DNA from: Tritrichomonas musculus
Taxonomy: Eukaryota; Parabasalia; Tritrichomonadida; Tritrichomonadidae
Assembly (NCBI GenBank): GCA_039105265.1
Contig: JAPFFF010000012.1
Location: 2,356,001 to 2,420,000, forward strand
Direction: 5' to 3'
DNA: 64,000 bases
Shown: positions 9,953 through 20,159 of the stretch, one piece after another
Position numbering within the stretch: the first letter of the stretch is position 1
How the letters are laid out: each line of letters opens with the position of its first letter
The notes under the pieces: generated by a model
Seen by the model: only the letters and a program-made list of their open reading frames with translations
Told to the model about the DNA's origin: nothing
The model's database searches: none
Made by a program: the position numbers and the translations under genes

Positions 9953-12900
9953 ATGACGAAGTTGTTGAGTAGACTATCGAAATCTGAGATTCTATCATTA
10001 CCAGGGTTTGATAGATATGGATCACTCAAGATCAAAGAGTTGAAACCTATATTGAAGAAGAGTATCAAACAGATGAATATCGCTTTTAGAGGTGTACGTG
10101 TATCTGATTATGTTAATCGATTCAATGAAATTCGTGAACAGAAACAGTCTGATGACGATCTATTCAAACGAATGTCGGCAATGAAACGTCAACAACATAA
10201 ACAACATCAAAGTCATGAACAGTATAAACAGCCATTGAAAGATACAGCTATGTTCGAACGTTCATTGATGAATATGAGTGAACTCTATTCAGTTCCACAT
10301 CCAAGTGAATCTAAACTATTCATCGAATCGTTAATGAATATCGATACTGATTATACGACAACCAAATCCGATGAACGACTCCGTTATGAAGAGAACGTTC
10401 ATGACAAAGATGAGTATCAAAACGAGATGAAGAGAATGATGACAGATGTTCGAAATCATGAATCATTTGAAATCGATATCGATGATGATAGTGAGAAACA
10501 ATACGCTTTCGTTAAAGTGTTACGACATATTCGTAAGATGAAAACAAATGAATGGAGACCAATTATAACTGGTTATGACATGAATGGATATGGTCGAAAG
10601 TTCAATCTAAACAAAGAGGTAGATTTCGAAACTATGATACGATGTATACTCGGTGAGATAACAGTAGAAGATTACTTCTCCGATTGTGATCCACATTTAG
10701 TCGGTTGGGATTACATTCCAGTTCGATTCGAAGTGATTTTCATCAAGATGACTAAGAATGAAGAGACTGGAAAGACTGAGTTCATCGAAAAGGTTGATGG
10801 TGAAGAAGTAGTAGTTGAATCAGTTGATGACTTTCGTGGAGCTCCATCCAATGGTTTCTTTCCATACATTAATCTAATCAATGGTTTAGACTTGTCCAGA
10901 TATCAGATATTCAACACCATTAACAAGAAGAACTATCGTGATAACTGTTTCGTATACGCTTGTGTTCAATCAGGTGTGTTCAATGATGATGAACTTCATA
11001 AGCTTCGTTCAATAATATTAACTCGATCGATACCAAATAAGAAGATATTGGAAATAGCTATTCAAATGAAGTGTCATTTCATTGTATACAAATTCGATGA
11101 TAAGAGAGATTCACGACATCAGAAACAACTCAGTGTTGATACTCGTAAGAATCCGAAAGTCATAGCTGATCGAAAGGTACAATTATTATCATATAAAGAT
11201 CACTTCATGATCGATCATAACGAAACATTACCAATAACGAAGTTCTATATCGAACACAAAGATGAGATTGATAAGAAGTATCCCAATGTTGATATTCATA
11301 AACGATTTCGAATGATTAGTATTGACAAAGATGGTACTCCGAAATATAAACCAGATGATTGGACTGGATTCGCTACGATTATTAAATCTATGTTCGAACA
11401 TGGATGTTTCAGAGAGATCAACCAATGTGAACAGGGTATACTTGATACATGTGAGTTCGATAATCATTTGAATGACTGCGTTAGTCTCAGTTATGATGAA
11501 GAATCATGTTGTAGACTTGAATCGGCTGACACTAAGAAGATAACTGAATGGTCTCATATCTATTACGCTGATTACGAAACTGATGTAACTGTATCTCCAC
11601 ATCGACCATATTTGATTTGTGTCGGTGATACCAAACATGTTGGATCATTCACTGGATCTAATATCACATCGAGATTCTTGAACTCACTGAAGAGTAACTC
11701 ATTAACGTACTTCCATAACTTGAAATACGACGCTTGTTTCTTCATCCATGAACCAGATTGGGAGACTCAAGTGACTCAACGTAGTGGAACTCTATTACAA
11801 GTCGTTATGGATCAATATAAATGGATCCAAGTTATCGATCCAAAGACTAAGAAACCAGTAATCGATCCGAAAACCAATGAACCAAAGATGAAGAAGATAC
11901 GATCTAAACATTTAACATTCCGTAACAGCTATTCGATTATACCAGCTCCATTACGTGATTTCGATGACATGTTCAATCTAAAGGTTCATAAAGAGATCAT
12001 CGCTTATCGAATCTACACTGAAAAGAATCTACAACGAAAGACTATACCATTCGATGAATTCTATGATCAATACGTTAACGAAAACATCGATAAGAAGACA
12101 GTAGACGAACTCGAACAAGATCGTAAACAGTTGATTTCAAACGCTAAGTTCGCTAAATCATACGATGAAGCTAATGAAACAATCGATATCATGAAGTACG
12201 CTACGTTCTATTGTATCAAAGATTGTGTTACGTTGATGGATGGGATGACGAAGTTCAATAACGATTTAGCTGAAGTGTTCACCAAAACCGATAAACCATG
12301 GATTGGTATTCATCAATTCATATCTATCTCAGCTGTTGGTTATGATTTCGCTCGTATATATGGTTGTTTCGATGGATGTTATCTATTAAGTGGTAAACCA
12401 CAGAACTTCATCCAACGTTGTGTCAGTGGTGGTCGTACAATGACAGCTAATAACGAAAAACAGTACATCGTTGGTGTGATCCAAGACTTCGACGCTGTTA
12501 GTCTATATCCATCATCTATGTCAATTATGGATGGAGTCGCTAAAGGTAGACCAAAGGTGATTCCAGATGATTGTACTCATGAACAGTTAATGAATTACGA
12601 TACATTCTTTATCGAAGTCAACATCAACAAATTATCGTGTAAGTCCAATCGTCCGTATAAGTTCGGTCATGTATTCACCCGTAATGAAGCTGGATCCAAA
12701 ATATTCTGTAATGAAACAGTCGATCATTACTACGTCGATAAGATCACCTTGATGGATTTAATCGAATTCTATGATATTGATTACGAACTCATCCGTGGAT
12801 ACTATTTCGATGAAGGTTTCAACAAAAAGATCAATGAGTTCATCAAAACGTTATTCGATCTAAGATTGAAGTATAAGAATGAACATAATCCATTGGAGAA

Positions 12901-13624
12901 GACGATTAAACTGTTGTTGAACTCCATCTACGGTAAATCAATATTGAAACCAATGAATGATGAAATCAAAGTCGTCAACAAGAAGAATCTTATATCATAT
13001 ATCTATCGTAACTATAACTTCATCAAAGAAGTATCATTCAATGATTCAACTAAATGTTTCGTTAAGAAGATCAAACCAATCAACAATCACTTCAATCTTC
13101 CACAGTTTGGAGCTTCTGTGTTATCGTGGAGTAAACACATCATGAATCAAGTGATGTCAACAGCTGAACAACACGGAATCGATATATACTACACTGACAC
13201 GGACAGTGTCCACATAAAAGAATGTGATGTTGACAGATTAGCTGAGATCTATAAAGTTAAGTATGGTCGTGATTTGATCGGTAAACAGATGACACAGTTT
13301 CATTGAGATTTCGATTCATTTCCAGGTGCTACTGGTCAGATACATTCACGAAAGTTGATCGCTCTTGGTAAGAAATCATATCTCGATATATTAGTTGACG
13401 AAGTTGGTAATGAAAACTATCATATTAGACTCAAAGGTTGTCCAAAACAGTGTATACTCAACAAATGTAAACGTATGAATATTACAGTAGAAGAGTTATA
13501 TGAACGATTATACCGAGGTGAAGCTATTACGTTTGATCTCACTAATGGAACCAACTGTTTTCGTAAGACGAAATGTTTCCAACAGATAACATTACCACAA
13601 TTTACTAGAACTATCAAATTCTAA
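9953..13624 (+). CDS. Protein-primed family B DNA polymerase (PolB) of the Maverick
   Basis: Replicative polymerase of the element, of the protein-primed type (DNA_pol_B_2). Visible motifs in order: an OTU-like DNCFVYAC block near residue 330 followed by a YKDHFMI block; exonuclease I YADYETD near 539 and exonuclease II YFHNLKYD near 587; polymerase motif A DFDAVSLYPSS near 845; motif B LLLNSIYGKS near 985; motif C YTDTDSV near 1080. The long N-terminal region before residue 300 is charged and could hold the priming (terminal-protein) function. It starts with CGTAAATG after a T-run. The gene appears to carry about one break. In the family it copies the linear element from protein-capped ends. 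Confidence 0.93.
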
Positions 13625-13662
13625 ATCAATTTAATAATTTTATCATCTCGAAATAACAAGAC

Positions 13663-14412
13663 ATGAGCCGGACAAGATGGAACACTGAATTAGTAGCTGA
13701 AGAGATGTTGAAAGAAGATTGTGTACTATTAGATGAATATAAACGAGGTGACATTAGAATCAGATATGAATATGATGGTAATGAATATACAGTACGTTGG
13801 TATGATTGGATGAACAAGAAGAGACCGTCAAGACCACATCTGAAAGGTGGTAATCGTAATACAAAACCACATAAGAAGTGGAGTAATGAGAAGGTTAATG
13901 AGTTATTGATGAAAGATGATTGTGAGTTAGTTAGTGAATATAAGAGTACGAAACAACGATTATGTTATCGATATAACGGATCATTATACTGGACTACATT
14001 AGATGATTGGATACATCATCAATCACGACCACATATCAATTATAACGAGAATGAACATCGTTTTAAACAATTTCTAGAACGATATAGTATCGAATTCGAA
14101 ACCCAGAAAACATTCGATGATCTCAAAACTGATAAAAATTATGTGATGAGATTCGATTTCTATATTCCTGAATGTGATTTATTAGTTGAAATAGATGATC
14201 GATCACATGTATCAATGAATGAACAGATCAGACATAGTAAGATCAAAGATCAATACTGTATCGATAATAAGTTGAAGTTGTTACGAATTGATACGACAAC
14301 TGATAACGATGATGACTATTTAGAAGCTTTATCACAAGTGATGAACAATGATGTTTATGTAATGAAGTACGGTCGATTGTATCAGAACTATCATGGATCC
14401 AAAAATATTTGA
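13663..14412 (+). CDS. Restriction-like endonuclease with two N-terminal repeats
   Basis: 249 residues. Two related N-terminal blocks (about 5-50 and 72-118) share the pattern LL/EM...DC.LL.EYK...R.RY.YNG..Y....DDW, resembling the DUF723-type recognition repeats that accompany phage and giant-virus nucleases. The C-terminal half has MRFDFYIPECDLLVEIDDRSH, then HSKIKDQYCIDNKLKLLRID, which matches the D-E-x-D...K arrangement of PD-(D/E)XK/Vsr-like nucleases. It lies directly after PolB on the same strand. Likely a DNA-cutting accessory or homing-type enzyme. The nuclease fold is fairly sure, the role is not. Confidence 0.65.
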   Translation: MSRTRWNTELVAEEMLKEDCVLLDEYKRGDIRIRYEYDGNEYTVRWYDWMNKKRPSRPHLKGGNRNTKPHKKWSNEKVNELLMKDDCELVSEYKSTKQRLCYRYNGSLYWTTLDDWIHHQSRPHINYNENEHRFKQFLERYSIEFETQKTFDDLKTDKNYVMRFDFYIPECDLLVEIDDRSHVSMNEQIRHSKIKDQYCIDNKLKLLRIDTTTDNDDDYLEALSQVMNNDVYVMKYGRLYQNYHGSKNI

Positions 14413-14436
14413 ATCGATTATTTTTATTCTACCGAA

Positions 14437-14898
14437 ATGTCTGTCGAAATCAAACCAACCGTCAAAAGCTTCGTCGAAACCATTCATCCAATCAACACTG
14501 ATAAACTCTACGTGTATCTCGATAGTAAGATCTATCCAAACGAGTTCGGTATCAGTGTTCGTCCATTACTCGTCAAATACGGATCAACTGTTATAGACAT
14601 GTCCAAGATGATCGATATGTTTGGTAAGGTTCCATACATCACCATGAAAGAGAATCGTTTTCGATCAGTATATAGAGATCCAATGTTGATGACAATCGAT
14701 TTGAAACCAAAACAATACAAAGACAACACTTATTATCAATACTTCATCGATAAACTATGTTTACAATCCGAATTGAAGAGATATGAAGTGATCTACAACA
14801 AAGCTCATAAAGTCATCAGTGAATATAAACAAACGATCACTAAGAGTCAATCAGTTGATGATTTCCGTGAGATTGATAAAGATGACGAACCAATCTAA
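14437..14898 (+). CDS. Uncharacterised 153-aa Maverick protein
   Basis: Frame beginning MSVEIKPTVKSF, preceded by TTATTTTTATTCTACCGAAATG, the common start arrangement. Mixed strand-rich first half (LYVYLDSKIYPNEFGISVRP) and a helical, Lys-rich second half. No family is recognised. It is the last gene of the plus-strand PolB cluster before a structured non-coding gap. Confidence 0.55.
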   Translation: MSVEIKPTVKSFVETIHPINTDKLYVYLDSKIYPNEFGISVRPLLVKYGSTVIDMSKMIDMFGKVPYITMKENRFRSVYRDPMLMTIDLKPKQYKDNTYYQYFIDKLCLQSELKRYEVIYNKAHKVISEYKQTITKSQSVDDFREIDKDDEPI

Positions 14899-15708
14899 AT
14901 GGATTCATTCTATTTTTGATCCAAAAAGATGATCTCGCGGTGCAAAAACCAACTGTCTTCGTAGATGCGTCATGCATTCGATATAAGAGATGAACATACT
15001 AACCCGGGATCGTACATCCAATCCCTTATAAAGAGAAACAATATGCATCTACTCGGTTGGGGAACGTGATTTAACACGTTCATTACAAGGATTACATTTG
15101 TCGACAAATGCTTCTGTGTTATCTATACCACAAGTAATAGTTTACCACAAGGTGTTTAGTTCGCTAGGGTTCTATCACAAATATGATACAAATTTACACA
15201 GAAAAGTGGTATAGCAGCGAATCGAACCAGTGTTCCGGACCACCGATTCATGACTCTACCACTATACCAGTTAGCGCTAACACTTATTAGATATCGATTT
15301 ACTATTTATTCTGTTCCATCTATATTCCATCACGATATATACCGTCATGATTATCCAAAATTTTTCAAAAATAGTTTTCATATCACATGTCAAAAATTAT
15401 GTATTATAATGAATGTTTCGACCATGTAAAGTCGACTACGAGAATTATCGTACTCGAAATATCATTAATGAAAACCACTGTTTTTGATACAAAATGGACC
15501 ATAAAACGAATAATCTGTGAATCGTGATATCTATGTTGATTTCTATCGAAAATCCACTGTTTCGAACCTCCAAACGCTAGACGGAGAATTCCCCGTCTAG
15601 ACATATCGTTAATGAAAACCATTGTTTATACTAAATTTCGACCATTATGTAACGTTCACTATAATTAACGTCAAACTAAATTTAATCGAATATTTTGTCG
15701 TCATTCAA
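14899..15708. other. Structured non-coding gap of the Maverick
   Basis: Eight hundred bases without a credible gene but dense in inverted repeats: GGGAT/ATCCC at 15006-15025, GAACGTG/CACGTTC at 15062-15081, the perfect palindrome CATTTGTCGACAAATG at 15095-15110, a tRNA-like unit at 15207-15269, and a near-perfect 24-base palindrome CTAGACGG...CCGTCTAG at 15577-15600. A sequence of about 26 bases, ATATCATTAATGAAAACCAC with minor changes, is repeated at about 15458 and 15602. This could hold RNA genes, a packaging site or a replication signal; the sequence does not decide. Confidence 0.6.
15207..15269 (-). ncRNA. Possible Pol III transcript, tRNA-like
   Basis: On the minus strand, TGGTATAG and CTATACCA form an 8-bp closing stem. 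Just inside are an A-box-like TAGTGGTAGAG and, 30-odd bases on, a B-box-like GGTTCGATTCG (10 of 11 to GGTTCGANTCC). TTTT follows one base after the stem, where a Pol III terminator is expected. An inner stem GAATCG/CGATTC is possible. It does not fold as a standard cloverleaf (T-stem mismatched, spacing about 11 bases short), so it is either a decayed tRNA or a tRNA-like Pol III RNA. Confidence 0.4.
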
Positions 15709-16278
15709 ATGAGTTACGTAGAATTAGTTGATCATTCGGATTACGAGATCTTGAACGAATATCCATTCACAATTCGTCGTAAGAGAGATCAATACGTTAT
15801 CAGTGAATGGAATACTCATGGTTATATTTTGGTGTCTTTGAATGGTAAAACATATCGAAAACATCGATTAATTGCTAAACAATTCATTCCAAACGATGAT
15901 CCCGAACATAAAACAGATGTTGATCACATCAATCGTGTTACAACAGACTATCATTTATCGAATCTTCGATGGGTCACTCCTAGTCAGAATTCTCGTAATA
16001 GAACTGGTCATAAAGGTGATATCAAATACGAGTTCGTTGATGATATACCTGAAGATTCTATGATCGTTGACTTCTATGATACAATCAATGGTCATCACGA
16101 GTTCGAAAACTACTACTTCCATGATGATATCTTCTACTTTTGGACTGGTGTCGAGTATCGTAAACTTCACATCTGTGAGAGTAAGTCTGGGAACAAGTAT
16201 GTCAATACTCGTGATGTCAATCATAAAGTGGTTGCTATTATGTATTCGAAATTCAAACAACAACATGATTTGATTTAA
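15709..16278 (+). CDS. HNH endonuclease, NUMOD4-like (189 aa)
   Basis: Start taken at 15709 because the preceding TCATTCAAATG resembles an initiator; an upstream ATG at 15622 would add about 29 unconventional residues. The N-terminus (YEILNEYPFTIRRK, YVISEWNTHGYILVSLNGKTYRKHRLIAKQF) matches the NUMOD4 DNA-binding module. It is followed by the HNH core DVDHINRVTTDYHLSNLRWVTPSQNSRNR. The rest (about 90 residues) is acidic and unassigned. Such proteins are homing-type nucleases in phages and viruses; here it sits between the structured gap and the bZIP-like gene. Upstream-start versions cannot be excluded. Confidence 0.75.
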   Translation: MSYVELVDHSDYEILNEYPFTIRRKRDQYVISEWNTHGYILVSLNGKTYRKHRLIAKQFIPNDDPEHKTDVDHINRVTTDYHLSNLRWVTPSQNSRNRTGHKGDIKYEFVDDIPEDSMIVDFYDTINGHHEFENYYFHDDIFYFWTGVEYRKLHICESKSGNKYVNTRDVNHKVVAIMYSKFKQQHDLI

Positions 16279-16323
16279 ACATCATCATTCATGTTCAATA
16301 CTAATATTTTTCTTTGACTGTAA

Positions 16324-16617
16324 ATGACTATCAATACTGAACTCTTCAACGAAACAGACGTAATCAAATCATTACGATCCAAACAATCCGACGAATTAGT
16401 CATTGACGACAACAATGTCAACGAACTACTCGCTGATGAACCAACCACTCCATCCAAATCCAATCGTGGACGTAAACGTAAGTACGCTACTGACGAAGAA
16501 AGAATCATCGCTAGAAGATTACAACAAAAACAATACCGTGAACGAAAGAAACAAGAGTTAGCTGAGTTACGCGCGTTAAAAGCTCGTCTCGACGCTGAAT
16601 CCAAATCAAACGAGTAA
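16324..16617 (+). CDS. bZIP-like basic-domain protein (97 aa)
   Basis: The acidic N-terminal half is followed by a nuclear-localisation-like SNRGRKRKY and a continuous basic helix with a leucine-type heptad tail (RRLQQKQYRERKKQELAELR onward to residue 90). The layout is that of a short bZIP DNA-binding protein, although the usual invariant Asn position is Gln. ATATTTTTCTTTGACTGTAAATG precedes the start. A related basic block (REYRRKKKQEF) occurs in the small PolB element (30534-31016). Plausibly a transcription or packaging regulator; function is inferred. Confidence 0.55.
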   Translation: MTINTELFNETDVIKSLRSKQSDELVIDDNNVNELLADEPTTPSKSNRGRKRKYATDEERIIARRLQQKQYRERKKQELAELRALKARLDAESKSNE

Positions 16618-16700
16618 ATCCATTAATGTAATTTCATTTTTGGATTATCACATGGTTTAACTTTGATGGTAATGAACATCGGACTGGCTAACACTACTGG

Positions 16701-17384
16701 TTAATACTGGAAGTCGACTAGTTGTAGATCGATTTGTTTGAATGAATCTATGTTAACGATATTTTTGATTGGTTTACCATAGGTTTCGAAGTTCTGGATG
16801 ATTGGTGTATCTGTGTCGATGATATGATCGATACTTGCTATGACTGATGGTGTGTATTCGATGTCACCGATATTAGATTGAATAGCTTGACCCTGTTTCG
16901 ATACCAGATATAGTTTATTCGCATAGTCTCTAATCGGTCTCTCAGCTATAATCAAATCATTAGCTGGATATACTGTATTGAGTTTCATGTTGTATAGTCC
17001 AGTGACTAATCCAGCGCGATGATCAATTCGTGTGAATTTGAATTCATCCATTAACGGAGTAATCAGTGTTCGACCTCTACTTCCATCACTATCAACGTTA
17101 ATTCCGACATTGATATATTTTTCAGCATTATCCCATTTGAGTATACCATTAACATCTTTCTTACTAACGTTGAACAGATCTAGACACTTCAATTTATGTT
17201 TATGAAAATAACCATAATCATCTTCACATTCGAATTCGATTACATCATCTTCTGTCGTTATCAATAGATCTCTCGTGTTTATCGAAGCGACATGATATTC
17301 AATGTACTCACAATTCCATGGTATGTTAATGTTTGCTTGTAAATGACTGTAGTCCGGTCCGGTACTTTGTAATGATAACAGCAT
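16701..17384 (-). CDS. Candidate minor structural protein (227 aa)
   Basis: Strand-rich protein starting MLLSLQSTGPDYSHLQ, with NINIPWNCEYIEYHVAS early and few helices predicted by eye. It lies head-to-head with the fibre-like gene; the two start codons are only three bases apart (17384 minus, 17388 plus). A jelly-roll minor capsid (penton) protein would fit size and composition, but no family motif was recognised, and 25192-26520 is an alternative candidate. Confidence 0.45.
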   Translation of the reverse strand: MLLSLQSTGPDYSHLQANINIPWNCEYIEYHVASINTRDLLITTEDDVIEFECEDDYGYFHKHKLKCLDLFNVSKKDVNGILKWDNAEKYINVGINVDSDGSRGRTLITPLMDEFKFTRIDHRAGLVTGLYNMKLNTVYPANDLIIAERPIRDYANKLYLVSKQGQAIQSNIGDIEYTPSVIASIDHIIDTDTPIIQNFETYGKPIKNIVNIDSFKQIDLQLVDFQY

Positions 17385-17387
17385 TTT

Positions 17388-19571
17388 ATGTTAAATAAAA
17401 TGATCACTCCATTAGCTGTGCGTGCAATGGCATTGAAAGATCGCGGTTACAAAATCAAAGTCAGAGACGATGAATTGAAGATCACCAAAGATAGTAAAGT
17501 TGATGATGTTCGTATCAATTGTATCTACACCAAGAACGAAATCGATGAGCTGATTAAAAACACCAAATCAGAGATTAATGATAACTCACTATTCGAACTC
17601 CGTGAATCTGATCAACTGTATCTATATAAACCGTCATTGATCACTCAATCAAGTAAGTACTATGAGATGATATGGAATATCGATCCGAACTATAAAATTC
17701 CGTTACAGTTAGAATTCGAATTCAAAGACTATCTGTTTGGTCATACATGGTCATTGATATGGGATGGTCATTCATGGACCGGAAACAACGTCGTGAACCT
17801 ATCATTCAATAAACAGTCAACCGTTAGAAACAACAATGGAAGTCCAGCGATAGTAGTTCGTCACAATGATTACATCGCTAAATGGATCCGATGTTTCGTA
17901 GATACCGTCAAAGACTCAGACAACTATGCTACAATATTATCCAAATACGTTACAAACTGGAGAGTAATGTACGCTGATGGAACCGTCATCAATGTATCTG
18001 ATGATAACGTTAAACTCGGTGAATCACCACATTATGACAACATCGATGTTCAACAATTCGGTGTTAAAGTATCTAACGACGTATCCAGTAAGAACATGTT
18101 GTACGTACTAGCTGATATCAATATCAACGGTTTTGTAACTCCATTAAAGTGGGATTTGAACATAACTACTCCAATCAACCTTCATTATCTGAATACTCGT
18201 GACAACAACCCTGTTATAGAGTCATTCACATACATCCGCGAAGTCAAACACTCGAACAAGTCTATTCCTGAAGAGAATACCAATAACGACATTCCGACAG
18301 TAGATGAAGTTAACACGGCGTTGGATACAGTTAAGAATGAATCTGATATCAAATATGCGTTGAAGAGTGAGATACTTACAACATCACAGTTAACATCAAC
18401 ATTGAATGAGTATATGTTGAAGAGTGATATGCCAGATGATTATGCTACTATGGGTGATCTCGAATTGTATGCGCGTTTAGATGATATACCAACGGATTAT
18501 GTTAAGGTTGATGCACTGGATGAGTACATGTTGAAGAGTGATATGCCAGATGATTATGTCATTGCTGAAGAGTTGAATAATTATGTGTTGAAGAGTGAGT
18601 TACCGAATAATGATATTACATTAGGTTCATACCGGAAGCTAGATAACATATCGGTTTACTCGGAGATGACAGTCGAGTCATTGACTACTAGTTCTGGATA
18701 CGAATACGCGAAAGTAACACCAACGACTGGTAATCCAAATGGTTATCACTTCATTGGTAGGTACATCGATGCTATAACGAATGAAACAGTTAAGTTCGAT
18801 ATCATCTGGAAGACATCATCTGATCAGGGTATAACAAAGAATTACTATCTGAATGGTAATTTCAATGGTGTTCGTCTTCAGTACAATATAAACACTGGTT
18901 ATGTATATGCTAGACATTACTCTAACGATGGTATGTTAGATTGTTCATTGACACTCACTCATGCGTATATGCCATCTGATTCACTTATGTTGAAGAGTGA
19001 GATGCCAGATGATTATGCTACTATGGTTGATCTCGATGGATATGCGTTGAAGAGTGAGTTGGATTCATATGCTAAATCTTATCAAGATCTATCTTATATA
19101 GTAGGTGATAATGTCGCTAAGATCGTAACAATGACCAATCAGATATTAAATCTACAGCAAGAGAATGAATCATTAAAAGCTAGGTTAGACGCGTTAGTGA
19201 ATAAATTAACACGAATCAAGTACACATTCAACGTACCGAATAGTAATACCGTTCGTTATCAATTCGAGAAACAACTTGACGAATATGATGGAACACTCTA
19301 TTTGACTTATAATGAAACCAGAGATAATGTCACCAGTGTTAAAGAAATCAAAATCAATATATCATTCAACGCTAATAATAGACCTACGAGTGAATATCAA
19401 TGCGAACCAACTAAGATATGGATAAACAATATTGAATTTCCATTAAATATTAACAGCAATTTCACGATCAATGCAACAGCTAATTTCATATTGATTAATT
19501 CAACATTCTTTACATCAAATGGTATCTTAACTGAAGATAACACGAAGAATGAGATACATTCATTGTTGTAA
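17388..19571 (+). CDS. Fibre-like protein with phage-tail-type repeats (727 aa)
   Basis: The N-terminal half (to about 320) is a mixed domain with sugar-binding-like strands. Next come degenerate repeats YMLKSDMPDDYATMGDLELY at about 342, YMLKSDMPDDY at about 382, LKSELPNND at about 402 and MLKSEMPDDYATMVDLDGY at about 536, spaced around a small domain. A coiled coil follows (about 570-605, NQILNLQQENESLKARL), then a C-terminal beta domain. LKSELP/DYAT-type repeats plus a short coiled coil are typical of trimeric phage tail fibres, so this is probably a virion attachment protein. A second in-frame start at 17400 is equally possible. A homologue's C-terminus is at 1-115. Confidence 0.65.
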   Translation: MLNKMITPLAVRAMALKDRGYKIKVRDDELKITKDSKVDDVRINCIYTKNEIDELIKNTKSEINDNSLFELRESDQLYLYKPSLITQSSKYYEMIWNIDPNYKIPLQLEFEFKDYLFGHTWSLIWDGHSWTGNNVVNLSFNKQSTVRNNNGSPAIVVRHNDYIAKWIRCFVDTVKDSDNYATILSKYVTNWRVMYADGTVINVSDDNVKLGESPHYDNIDVQQFGVKVSNDVSSKNMLYVLADININGFVTPLKWDLNITTPINLHYLNTRDNNPVIESFTYIREVKHSNKSIPEENTNNDIPTVDEVNTALDTVKNESDIKYALKSEILTTSQLTSTLNEYMLKSDMPDDYATMGDLELYARLDDIPTDYVKVDALDEYMLKSDMPDDYVIAEELNNYVLKSELPNNDITLGSYRKLDNISVYSEMTVESLTTSSGYEYAKVTPTTGNPNGYHFIGRYIDAITNETVKFDIIWKTSSDQGITKNYYLNGNFNGVRLQYNINTGYVYARHYSNDGMLDCSLTLTHAYMPSDSLMLKSEMPDDYATMVDLDGYALKSELDSYAKSYQDLSYIVGDNVAKIVTMTNQILNLQQENESLKARLDALVNKLTRIKYTFNVPNSNTVRYQFEKQLDEYDGTLYLTYNETRDNVTSVKEIKINISFNANNRPTSEYQCEPTKIWINNIEFPLNINSNFTINATANFILINSTFFTSNGILTEDNTKNEIHSLL

Positions 19572-19604
19572 ACCAAAAATAGATGAATCGTTATTTTTGA
19601 TCCC

Positions 19605-20126
19605 TCAAACGACTACATACTTCAGACATAAGTGATATACATTGACGAGATCGTTGAACTCTTTGTTATAGACTTGTTTGAAGTCAGTGACTATCTCACC
19701 AGACTCAGTAACGATCTTAATAGCATCGATCTTCTGTATTGGTGATACTTTCGCGACACAACATCCAGGATTATCATCAGTGTATATCTCAACATCACCA
19801 CCTGTAACTGATTTGATGATTGATGCTAGATCTTGTTGTGGAACGATGATAGTATGTTTACTGATGAGATTACTGATCAGAGCTTTGTCTTGATCGAGTA
19901 GTATCTTCGCGTATGTTTCTAGAATGAGTGATCGGACATCGTGATTGACGACTGGTTCATCTGGTTGAACAGTTAATTCACGAGTGATGACTATATCTTC
20001 TTTACCATCATCACGTTTATTGATGAAGATGTTGTTATTGATATTGTTATTGGATTGTGATGCTGATGTCGGTTCGAGTGAAACATTTGCATTGACTCCA
20101 GTGTTGAGATTTCGCTTCTTAATCAT
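19605..20126 (-). CDS. Uncharacterised 173-aa Maverick protein
   Basis: Low-complexity Asn/Ser N-terminus (NNNINNNIFINKRDDGKED), then a folded-looking C-terminal domain of about 110 residues with VRSLILETYAKILLDQDK and DNPGCCVAKVSPIQ. No catalytic His-Asp-Cys pattern of the adenain type was found. It converges with the fibre-like gene and leads the minus-strand late cluster. Confidence 0.5.
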   Translation of the reverse strand: MIKKRNLNTGVNANVSLEPTSASQSNNNINNNIFINKRDDGKEDIVITRELTVQPDEPVVNHDVRSLILETYAKILLDQDKALISNLISKHTIIVPQQDLASIIKSVTGGDVEIYTDDNPGCCVAKVSPIQKIDAIKIVTESGEIVTDFKQVYNKEFNDLVNVYHLCLKYVVV

Positions 20127-20159
20127 TTCATTGATAGTAAAATACGTGTAATCCGTTGA

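Noticed and set aside
15207-15269. Canonical functional tRNA gene
   Set aside because: The A/B boxes and terminator are suggestive, but the T-stem does not pair, the D-stem is weak and the molecule is about 11 bases short, so only a tRNA-like RNA is claimed.
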